Shown: in pieces, positions 58,245 to 64,000 of the stretch
Layout: each line of letters begins with the position of its first letter
Numbering within the stretch: the first letter of the stretch is position 1
Source: DATFDN01 sp035685165
GTDB lineage: Bacteria; Pseudomonadota; Alphaproteobacteria; Acetobacterales; Acetobacteraceae
NCBI GenBank assembly: GCA_035685165.1
Contig: DASRBI010000013.1
Coordinates: 108,948-172,947, forward strand
DNA: 64,000 bases
Direction of reading: 5' to 3'
The notes under the pieces: model-generated
Database searches by the model: none
Told to the model about the DNA's origin: nothing
The model's input: the letters and a program-made list of their open reading frames with translations, nothing else
Program-made: the position numbers and the translations under genes

Positions 58245-59627
58245 ATGAGCGATCTCGTTGCGCCCCCCTCCGGCTTGTTCGACCGCGCGATCCGCCGCCT
58301 GACCGCGGCCTGGCGCGACATGGCTGCGAGCGTCGCCGACGAGGACGAGACCATCGAGGACCAGATCCGGGCGTGCCTGAGCGCGCGCGGCGGCGAGGTG
58401 AGCTCCCGCAACCGCGCCGCCAAACTCGCCGAGACCTATCAGAGCGCGGAAGCGAGCGGGCGGCTTGCGTTCCTTCGCACGCTCGCCGGCTTCGATTCCG
58501 AGGCGGCCACGGTCGCCGCCGCCTGGGAGCAGGTGCAGAAGGCGAGCGGGCCGGCCGAGCTCGCCGCCGCCAAGGCCAATCTGCGCCGGGCGCTGGAGCC
58601 GCCGCGGCTCAAGCTGCTCACGCTGTTCACGACCATCCCCGACGGACGCAAGTTCCTCGTCGATTTACGGGCCTTCCTGCTCAGCCACCGCGACAGCGAC
58701 CCGATGCTGAAGGCGCTGGAGGCCGATCTGCGCGGCCTGCTCGCCGCCTGGTTCGACATCGGCTTCCTCGAGTTGCAGCGGATCGATTGGAACAGCCCGG
58801 CGGCGCTGCTGGAAAAGCTGGTCGGCTACGAGGCCGTGCATGAAATCCGCTCCTGGCGCGACCTCAAGAACCGGCTCGATTCCGACCGCCGCTGCTATGC
58901 GTTCTTCCACCCGCGGATGCCGGGTGAGCCGCTGATCTTCGTCGAGGTTGCCTTGGTGAAGGGGCTGGCGGGCAGCGTGCAGCGCCTGCTCGACGAAAAG
59001 GCACCGGTGCTCGATCCGCGCCATGCCGACACCGCGATCTTCTATTCCATCAGCAACTGCCAGCGCGGCCTTTCCGGGATCAGCTTCGGCAACTTCCTGA
59101 TCAAGCGCGTGGTGGAGGAACTGTCGGCCGAGTTCCGCAATCTCCGCACCTTCGCGACGCTCTCGCCGATACCGGGCTTCCGCGGCTGGCTCGATCCGAA
59201 GCTCGAGGCCGGCGAGGACGAGCTGTTCACCGAGGAGGAAGCCGCCGCGCTGCGGGCCGCCGTGCCCGGCGAACAGCCCGCCGCCGCATTACGCAAGATT
59301 CTCGGCCGCCGCTCCTGGTATCGCGATCCGGCGCTGGTGGAGACGCTCGAGCCGGCGGTGACACGGCTGGTGGCACGCTATCTCCTGATGGAATCGAATG
59401 GCCGGCGCGCTCGCGATCCGGTGGCGCATTTCCATCTGTCCAACGGCGCGCGGATCGAGCGGCTGAACATGGGCGCCGACCTGTCGGAAAAGGGCGCGAA
59501 AGAGAGCGCCACGGTGATGGTGAACTATCTGTACGATCTGAACCGCATCGAGGAATGGCACGAGGATTATGCGGGAGCGGGCAAGCGCAACGCCTCGAAC
59601 GCGGTGCGGCGGCTGGCAAGGGGCTGA
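58245..59627 (+). CDS. malonyl-CoA decarboxylase
   Basis: The product is 460 residues, the normal size. An N-terminal helical domain (to about 190) is followed by the GNAT-like catalytic domain with FYSISNCQRGLSGISFGNFLIKRVV (catalytic Ser region) and VAHFHLSNGARIERLN (catalytic His region). LSPIPGFRGWL is also conserved. It converts malonyl-CoA to acetyl-CoA and CO2. Rhizobial matA-type genes sit with malonate genes, but none is here. Instead a 72-residue frame and a 2-oxo acid dehydrogenase E1 gene follow in a coupled run. GAAGGA upstream of the ATG supports the start. Confidence 0.95.
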   Translation: MSDLVAPPSGLFDRAIRRLTAAWRDMAASVADEDETIEDQIRACLSARGGEVSSRNRAAKLAETYQSAEASGRLAFLRTLAGFDSEAATVAAAWEQVQKASGPAELAAAKANLRRALEPPRLKLLTLFTTIPDGRKFLVDLRAFLLSHRDSDPMLKALEADLRGLLAAWFDIGFLELQRIDWNSPAALLEKLVGYEAVHEIRSWRDLKNRLDSDRRCYAFFHPRMPGEPLIFVEVALVKGLAGSVQRLLDEKAPVLDPRHADTAIFYSISNCQRGLSGISFGNFLIKRVVEELSAEFRNLRTFATLSPIPGFRGWLDPKLEAGEDELFTEEEAAALRAAVPGEQPAAALRKILGRRSWYRDPALVETLEPAVTRLVARYLLMESNGRRARDPVAHFHLSNGARIERLNMGADLSEKGAKESATVMVNYLYDLNRIEEWHEDYAGAGKRNASNAVRRLARG

Positions 59628-59628
59628 T

Positions 59629-59847
59629 ATGGGCAAGGCCTTGGTCATGGATCGCGACGCATTCCGCGCCTGCGCCGAAGCGCCGGAGCGGCGCTTTGCG
59701 CGCATCGACGTGAGGTCCGCGTCGAGCGAGCGGAGCGACAGCCGTGGCGGGGAGGGCGTCACGGTTGCGGCGGGTCTCCTGCGGCTCGATCCGCCCGGGA
59801 TCGCGCTCGATAGCGACATGATCCACCGCCAGGCAGATCTGTCATGA
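59629..59847 (+). CDS. small unknown ORF between MCD and E1 genes
   Basis: The frame codes for 72 residues with no family I recognise. It begins one base after the MCD stop (TGATATG) and its stop overlaps the E1 gene's ATG by 4 bases. It has no membrane helix and contains an Arg/Ser/Asp-rich middle (RSASSERSDSRGG) and a C-terminal VAAGLLRLDPPGIALDSDM. Position and exact overlaps suggest it is translated, if only to couple its neighbours; the composition is not decisive. It could also be part of a decayed gene. Confidence 0.42.
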   Translation: MGKALVMDRDAFRACAEAPERRFARIDVRSASSERSDSRGGEGVTVAAGLLRLDPPGIALDSDMIHRQADLS

Positions 59848-62231
59848 GCCTGGCCTACGAAGCCGACCGTCCTGCGCCGGCGCAGAAATCCCGCGTTTCC
59901 ATCCTCAATGAATTGGAACGCAAGCTGCTGTGGCTGTCCGCGTGGACCATCCATAACGCCAACCACATCCGCCGCAACCGCGACGGGCTGAAGGTGGGCG
60001 GGCATCAGGCTTCCTGCGCCTCCGTGATCTCCATCATGGCGGCGCTCTATTTCGAGATCGCGCGCCCGCAGGACCGGATCGCGGTCAAGCCGCACGCGGG
60101 CCCGGTGTTCCATGCCATCAACTACCTGTTCGGCCGCCAGAGCGTGGAGAAGATGGCCGCGCTGCGCGCGCTGGGCGGCGCGCAGTCCTACCCGAGCCGG
60201 GTGAAGGACGGGCCAGAGGTCGATTTCTCCACCGGCTCGGTCGGCCTCGGCGTCGCCATGACCACCTTCGCCGCGCTGATGCAGGACTATGTCCGCCTGC
60301 ACGGCATGGCGCCGCCCGACATTCCGCCCGGGCGCCATATCGCGATCGCGGGCGACGCCGAACTCGACGAGGGCAATATCTACGAAGCACTGCTCGAAGG
60401 CTGGAAGCACGACGTTCGCAATGTCTGGTGGGTGGTCGACTACAACCGCCAGAGCCTCGATTCCGTCATCCCCGACCGGCTGTTCGGCCGCATCGAGGGA
60501 CTGTTTCGCGACATGGGCTGGCACGTCGTCACCATCAAATATGGCCGCAAGCTGGAGGCCGCCTTCGCGCGCCCGGGCGGGGAGGCGCTGCGCCGCTGGA
60601 TCGACGACTGTCCGAACAGTCTCTACTCGGCGCTGACGTTCCAAGGCGGCGCGGCGTGGCGGCAGGCGGTGCTCGCCGATCTCGGGCGCTCGAAGGCGGT
60701 GCGGGCCATCATCGACCCGCTTTCGGACGACGAGCTGGCCGCGCTGATGACCAATCTCGGCGGGCACGACATCGAGACGCTGATCGACATCTTCCGCGCC
60801 GCCGCGCAGGAGGGCGATCATCCGACCTGCTTCATCGCCTACACGATCAAGGGCATGGGCCTGCCCTTCGCCGGGCACAAGGACAACCATGCCGGGCTGA
60901 TGACCAAAGAGCAGATGGAGCAGTTCCGCGCCGCCATGCGGATCCGCCCCGGCCATGAATGGGATCGTTTCGAGGGGCTGCAGACGCCGGCGAGCGAGCT
61001 TCAGGCATTTCTTGACTCCTGTCCCTTCGCCAAGCCGCTCACCCCGTCCGGCCGCGCCCTGCGCGCCCCCTCGGTGCCGGTGCCGGAGGTTCTGCCGACG
61101 CCCAAGCTCGCCGGCCGCCTCATGTCCACGCAGGGCGGGTTCGGCGACATCCTGGCCGAGATCGGCCGCGGCCGCGGCGAGTTCGCCGAGCTTGCCCGCC
61201 ACATCGTCACCACGAGCCCGGACGTGACGGTGTCCACCAATCTCGGCCCGTGGGTGAACCGGCGCGGCATCTTCGACCGTCACACCCGCAACGACGTGTT
61301 CCGCGACGCCAAGCTCGCTTCGGCGCAACGCTGGGGCATGAGCCCGCAGGGCCAGCACATCGAGCTCGGCATCGCCGAGCAGAACCTGTTTCTGCTGCTC
61401 GGCGCGGCCGGGCTGACGCCGGCGCTGACCGGGGCGCGCCTGCTGCCGATCGGCACGGTGTACGACCCTTTCGTCAATCGCGGGCTCGATGCGCTGATCT
61501 ATGCCTGCTACCAGGACGCGCGTTTCCTGCTGGTTTCCACGCCCTCGGGCCTGACGCTCGCGCCGGAGGGCGGGCAGCACCAGTCGGTCAACACGCCGCT
61601 GATCGGCATGGCGGCCGACCGGCTGGCAAGCTTCGAGCCCGCTTACGTGGACGAGCTGGCGATCCTGCTGCGCCATGCGCTCGCGCACATGCAGGCGCCG
61701 GAGGGATCGGCCTGCTGGCTGCGCCTCTCCACCCGCCAGCTTGCCCAGCCGGCCCGCCCCCTCGATCCCGCCGCCGTCATCGCGGGCGCCCACTGGGTCG
61801 TGCCGCCAGCGCCGGGCGCACGCATCGCCGTCGCCTATCAGGGGCCGGTCGCCCTGGAAGCCGAGACCGCGTTCGCCGAGCTGCGCGAGGAGGAGCCGAC
61901 GGCCGGCCTGCTCGCCATCACCAGCCCCGACCGGCTGCACGCCGGCTGGCTCGCCGCCGCCCGCGCCCGCCGCGCTGGCGAGCGGGGCGCGCTGTCCCAT
62001 GCCGAGCGCATCCTTGCGCCGCTTGCCCGCAACGCCGCGCTCGTGACCGTGCTGGACGGCCATCCCGCGACCCACGCCTGGCTTGGCGCGGTGCGCGGGC
62101 ATCGCGTGATCCCGCTCGGCCCCGACCGCTTCGGGCAGTGCGGCGACATCCCGGACCTCTACCGGGAGTACGGGATGGACAGCGCGGCGATCCTGGATGC
62201 CTGCGCGCAGGCGCTGCTGGCTGGCGGCTGA
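59844..62231 (+). CDS. thiamine-diphosphate 2-oxo acid dehydrogenase E1 (homodimeric AceE-like / transketolase-like)
   Basis: The product is 795 residues. The ThDP site is GDAELDEGNIYEALLEGWKHDVRNVWWVVDYNRQSLD, starting near residue 170 (AceE has GDGEMDEPES). KPHAGPVFHAINYLFG and FSTGSVGLGVAMTTFAAL are upstream. The C-terminal half has IELGIAEQNLFLLLGAAGL, and the last ~110 residues end FGQCGDIPDLYREYGMDSAAIL, as in transketolase-type E1s. It is about 90 residues shorter than E. coli AceE. The oxo acid is unknown, and E2 and E3 genes are absent. It is coupled to the small ORF after malonyl-CoA decarboxylase. Confidence 0.85.
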   Translation: MSLAYEADRPAPAQKSRVSILNELERKLLWLSAWTIHNANHIRRNRDGLKVGGHQASCASVISIMAALYFEIARPQDRIAVKPHAGPVFHAINYLFGRQSVEKMAALRALGGAQSYPSRVKDGPEVDFSTGSVGLGVAMTTFAALMQDYVRLHGMAPPDIPPGRHIAIAGDAELDEGNIYEALLEGWKHDVRNVWWVVDYNRQSLDSVIPDRLFGRIEGLFRDMGWHVVTIKYGRKLEAAFARPGGEALRRWIDDCPNSLYSALTFQGGAAWRQAVLADLGRSKAVRAIIDPLSDDELAALMTNLGGHDIETLIDIFRAAAQEGDHPTCFIAYTIKGMGLPFAGHKDNHAGLMTKEQMEQFRAAMRIRPGHEWDRFEGLQTPASELQAFLDSCPFAKPLTPSGRALRAPSVPVPEVLPTPKLAGRLMSTQGGFGDILAEIGRGRGEFAELARHIVTTSPDVTVSTNLGPWVNRRGIFDRHTRNDVFRDAKLASAQRWGMSPQGQHIELGIAEQNLFLLLGAAGLTPALTGARLLPIGTVYDPFVNRGLDALIYACYQDARFLLVSTPSGLTLAPEGGQHQSVNTPLIGMAADRLASFEPAYVDELAILLRHALAHMQAPEGSACWLRLSTRQLAQPARPLDPAAVIAGAHWVVPPAPGARIAVAYQGPVALEAETAFAELREEEPTAGLLAITSPDRLHAGWLAAARARRAGERGALSHAERILAPLARNAALVTVLDGHPATHAWLGAVRGHRVIPLGPDRFGQCGDIPDLYREYGMDSAAILDACAQALLAGG

Positions 62232-62233
62232 GG

Positions 62234-62641
62234 CTACGACGCTTCCAGCGCGGCAATTTCGTCGTCGCTGAAGCCGAAATGGTGGGCGATCTCGTGGATC
62301 ACCACGTTGCGTACCAAACGGTAGAGATCGACCCCGGTCTCGATCCATTCGAGCAGGATCGGTTCGCGATAGAGGAAGATCAGGTCGGGCGGGCGCGCGA
62401 TGTCGTCGACGCTGCGGGCGATCAGCGGCGTGCCACGATAAAGGCCGGTCAGGTCCCAGGGGGATTCGAGGCCGAGCTCCTTCAAGGTCTCGTCGTCCGG
62501 GCTCTCCTCGACCGCGATGCCGACCCCCTTCACATGCGCGATCAGCGGCTCGGGAATCTCTTCCAGTGCGCGCTCGGCCAGCGCGGCGATAGTATCGAGG
62601 CTCGGCGGAGGGCCGAAATCGGGGGCGGGGGTTCTGGCCAT
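62234..62641 (-). CDS. zincin-like metallopeptidase (HExxH)
   Basis: The product is 135 residues. It fits the small bacterial metallopeptidase family (PF06262): a helical start with ALEEIPEPLIAHVKGVGIAVEESP, LGLYRGTP-type text (LTGLYRGTPLIAR), IFLYREPILLEW, and the active-site helix NVVIHEIAHHFGFSDDEI, which provides His-Glu-x2-His and a downstream acidic ligand. No signal peptide, so it is cytoplasmic; the substrate is unknown. The start at 62641 is chosen because it lies 27 bases from the divergent PCD start; the frame is open further but would run into that gene. Confidence 0.88.
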   Translation of the reverse strand: MARTPAPDFGPPPSLDTIAALAERALEEIPEPLIAHVKGVGIAVEESPDDETLKELGLESPWDLTGLYRGTPLIARSVDDIARPPDLIFLYREPILLEWIETGVDLYRLVRNVVIHEIAHHFGFSDDEIAALEAS

Positions 62642-62668
62642 GCCGCAGTTTAGCAAGGAGCTTGGAGC

Positions 62669-62956
62669 ATGAGCGAGCGGCTGGACGTTGAGCACATCGC
62701 AAAGCTCGCGGCGGACGTGCCGGACTGGCGGGTGGAGGGCGGCAAACGGCTCATGCGGAGCTTCCGGTTCCGCGATTTCAGCGAGGCATGGGGGTTCATG
62801 GCCCGAGTCGCCCTGCTTGCCGAGCAGCACGGACATCACCCCGACTGGTCAAATGTCTGGAACCGCGTGGACATCGCGCTGAGTACCCATGATGCCGGGG
62901 GCCTGACGACGAAGGACGTGACGCTCGCGCAGGCGATCGACGCCCTGCTGCAATGA
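62669..62956 (+). CDS. 4a-hydroxytetrahydrobiopterin dehydratase (pterin-4a-carbinolamine dehydratase)
   Basis: The product is 95 residues. The PCD active site is complete: EQHGHHPDWSNVWNRVDIALSTHDAGGLTTKD, with the His-His-Pro core, the following aromatic residue, the spaced His and the final Asp. It dehydrates 4a-hydroxypterins formed by aromatic amino acid hydroxylases, and related proteins act in molybdopterin-related functions. AAGGAG before the ATG supports the start. No phenylalanine hydroxylase gene is visible. The stop overlaps the MmcB start by 4 bases. Confidence 0.95.
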   Translation: MSERLDVEHIAKLAADVPDWRVEGGKRLMRSFRFRDFSEAWGFMARVALLAEQHGHHPDWSNVWNRVDIALSTHDAGGLTTKDVTLAQAIDALLQ

Positions 62957-63423
62957 GTGCCACCGGGTTGGCGCTGCGCGCCGCGCTGATCCGCCGCGCC
63001 GCCGCCCGCCTCTGCGGCCGGCTCGGGTGGGCGCCACTGCACGAGGTCACGCTGCCGAACGGCAGGCGCGCCGACATCCTGGCGCTGCGTCCCGACGGCG
63101 GCTTCGCCTGCATCGAGGTGAAGTCGGGCGAACGCGACTTCATCACGGACGGCAAGTGGCCGGAGTATCTGGAGTTTTGCGATGCTCTTTATTTCGCCGT
63201 CGATGATGATTTCCCGCTGGCGCTGCTGCCGGAGGAGCCCGGCGTGATCGTTGCCGCGGGACTGGAGGCCGAATTGCTGCGGCCCGCTCCCGACACAAGG
63301 CTGCCTCCCGCCCGCCGCCGCGCGCTCGCGCACCGTTTCGCTCTGCTCGCGGCCGCGCGTTTGGCGATCGTCGAGGATCCCGCCGGGTTCGGCGAGCTGC
63401 GGGCCGCGCTGCGGGCGGACTGA
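62953..63423 (+). CDS. MmcB family DNA-repair-associated protein
   Basis: The product is 156 residues. It has the PD-(D/E)xK-like core of the MmcB family: PNGRRADILALRPDGGFACIEVKSGERDFITDGKWPEYLEFCDALYFAV, where the Asp and Glu-x-Lys are the presumed metal site, then FPLALLPEEPGVIVAAGLEAELLRP. MmcB was described in Caulobacter as part of the DNA damage response and is restricted mostly to alphaproteobacteria, which supports the assignment of the organism. The ATGA overlap couples it to the PCD gene. Confidence 0.92.
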   Translation: MSATGLALRAALIRRAAARLCGRLGWAPLHEVTLPNGRRADILALRPDGGFACIEVKSGERDFITDGKWPEYLEFCDALYFAVDDDFPLALLPEEPGVIVAAGLEAELLRPAPDTRLPPARRRALAHRFALLAAARLAIVEDPAGFGELRAALRAD

Positions 63424-63463
63424 GCATCGTCTGGCCCTCACCCCTCACGCTGCCCCTCCTCCC

Positions 63464-63482
63464 TCTCCCGCGCAGCGGGAGA
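63464..63482. repeat. palindrome after mmcB (CTCTCCCG-core family)
   Basis: tctcccgc/gcgggaga with a 3-base loop (63464-63482), preceded by ggccctcaccc at 63433-63443, the same end sequence as in the elements at 2993 and 54351. The matching right arm (gggtgagggc) is missing, so this is a partial copy. A short AT-rich stretch follows at 63511-63540. Confidence 0.6.
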
Positions 63483-63548
63483 AAGGGGAGGAAGGAAGGC
63501 CGCCGCCCGCTTAACGGTTTATCAACCTTTTTATGCTCTACTGGTCGG

Positions 63549-64000
63549 ATGGAGCTGGCTGCTGCCTCCTCGCCTGAGCGGCTGATCGAATGGACGCGGG
63601 TCCTGTTCGAGGATCTGCGGCGCAACGTGGCCGAGGCGCACCGCACCATGCCGGCGGGCCTGGTTCTGCTGATCTGGAACCGGCTCGGGCTGATGATGCG
63701 GACCTTCCAGGCGCTGATCGTGAAGAGGGCGGCGGGCAAGCTGATGCCGCCGCGCCCGCGCGCCGCGCGCGCCGCGCCGGCCGAGGCGGAGGAGGGGGCG
63801 GAAGCGGCGGAGGCGGCGGCGGGGACGGCGAAGCCCAAGCGTGCGGTGCCGGCCTCGCTGCTGCCGCGCGGGCGGTGCTGGCTGCTCAAGCTCGCGCCGA
63901 GGGTGGCCGAGCTTGGGATGCGGGTGCAGATTTATCTCGCCGATCCCGAGATCGTGGCGCTGCTGGAGGCGAGCCCGGTGGCGCGGCGGCTGGCGCGGGC
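63549..64000 (+). CDS. unknown protein, truncated by the window end
   Basis: About 150 codons are visible and the frame is open to the last base. The N-terminal ~65 residues are helical (SPERLIEWTRVLFEDLRRNVAEAHRTMPAGLVLLIWNRLGLMMRTFQALI), then comes an Ala/Glu/Pro-rich linker (about 65-100), then RGRCWLLKLAPRVAELGMRVQIYLADPEIVALLEASPVARRLARA. The second half resembles nothing I can name with confidence. The linker suggests two small helical domains. No signal peptide is seen. An AT-rich stretch just upstream may hold its promoter. Confidence 0.65.
   Translation, partial: MELAAASSPERLIEWTRVLFEDLRRNVAEAHRTMPAGLVLLIWNRLGLMMRTFQALIVKRAAGKLMPPRPRAARAAPAEAEEGAEAAEAAAGTAKPKRAVPASLLPRGRCWLLKLAPRVAELGMRVQIYLADPEIVALLEASPVARRLAR

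Noticed and set aside
59289..62702. 1137-codon minus-strand open frame opposite the E1 gene
   Set aside because: It is the antisense shadow of a well-supported E1 gene, and its product has no recognisable motifs. Only its distal part relates to the real zincin gene, which uses another frame.
1..64000. tRNA, rRNA, CRISPR arrays, transposases, phage genes, toxin-antitoxin or known defence systems
   Set aside because: Intergenic gaps were scanned by eye and none contained a cloverleaf tRNA, regularly spaced repeats or recombinase motifs; no ORF product matched defence families. The NYN protein was considered as a toxin-like nuclease, but its partners are a UDG and a transporter and do not look like an antitoxin.

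Overview
The window is GC-rich, densely coded bacterial chromosome. Gene order and content point to an alphaproteobacterium, most likely from the Acetobacteraceae/Rhodospirillales side. The supporting signs are the rpoZ-rel-acpS-lepB-rnc-era block, ppiD overlapping trpE, an MmcB-type protein, a DUF1217 (flagellum-associated) protein, a BBP2-type outer-membrane barrel beside a WecG-type glycosyltransferase, and several CaiB/BaiF and acyl-CoA enzymes. I saw no rRNA, tRNA, CRISPR array, prophage or intact insertion sequence. About 62 protein genes can be supported, two of them cut by the window edges.

Layout. 1-9.1 kb: end of a class III CoA-transferase, a small EF-hand protein, a decayed gene plus a repeat, then mutL, pgi and an MFS permease on the minus strand, followed by a DUF427 protein, an aminotransferase and a branched-chain-type ABC binding protein. 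9.1-18 kb: remnants of an AhpD-like gene and a paired-hairpin repeat, a ferredoxin-NADP reductase, a DHA2 drug-efflux permease, a DgoK-like sugar-acid kinase, an orphan DUF1217 protein, a rhodanese pair-domain sulfurtransferase, an SDR and a DsbD-type reductase. 18-29 kb: HrpB helicase, an envelope-stress-like unit (HtrA protease, OmpR-type regulator, sensor kinase, small membrane protein), an outer-membrane barrel translationally coupled to a WecG glycosyltransferase, then MutS. 29-39 kb: GlnD, the two subunits of a 3-oxoacid CoA-transferase, an outer-membrane barrel, a tightly coupled trio (ModE-like regulator, slipin, unknown protein), PpiD and TrpE. 39-47 kb: a large two-headed glycosyltransferase carrying three copies of an N-terminal module, a second CaiB/BaiF enzyme that overlaps it tail to tail, a single-domain response regulator, DUF6166, and a coupled minus-strand trio of NYN protein, family 5 uracil-DNA glycosylase and VUT transporter. 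47-53 kb: folK, then rpoZ-rel-acpS-lepB-rnc-era. 53-64 kb: a sugar-type ABC importer without its ATPase, CopD-like protein, Nnr, malonyl-CoA decarboxylase plus a small ORF plus a homodimeric-type 2-oxo acid dehydrogenase E1, a zincin, PCD, MmcB and a truncated alanine-rich protein.

How the parts fit. Most content is housekeeping: mismatch repair (MutS and MutL), base-excision repair (UDGb), stringent response, nitrogen sensing (GlnD), protein export and folding, and central carbon. The least explained pieces are short coupled operons of mixed content: ModE-like/slipin/unknown, NYN/UDGb/VUT and MCD/small ORF/E1. Also notable are a lepB-rnc junction bridged by a five-codon mini-cistron, and a dispersed family of paired-hairpin intergenic palindromes, one copy of which sits between a binding-protein gene and its permease gene. 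No obviously new defence or mobile system was found.
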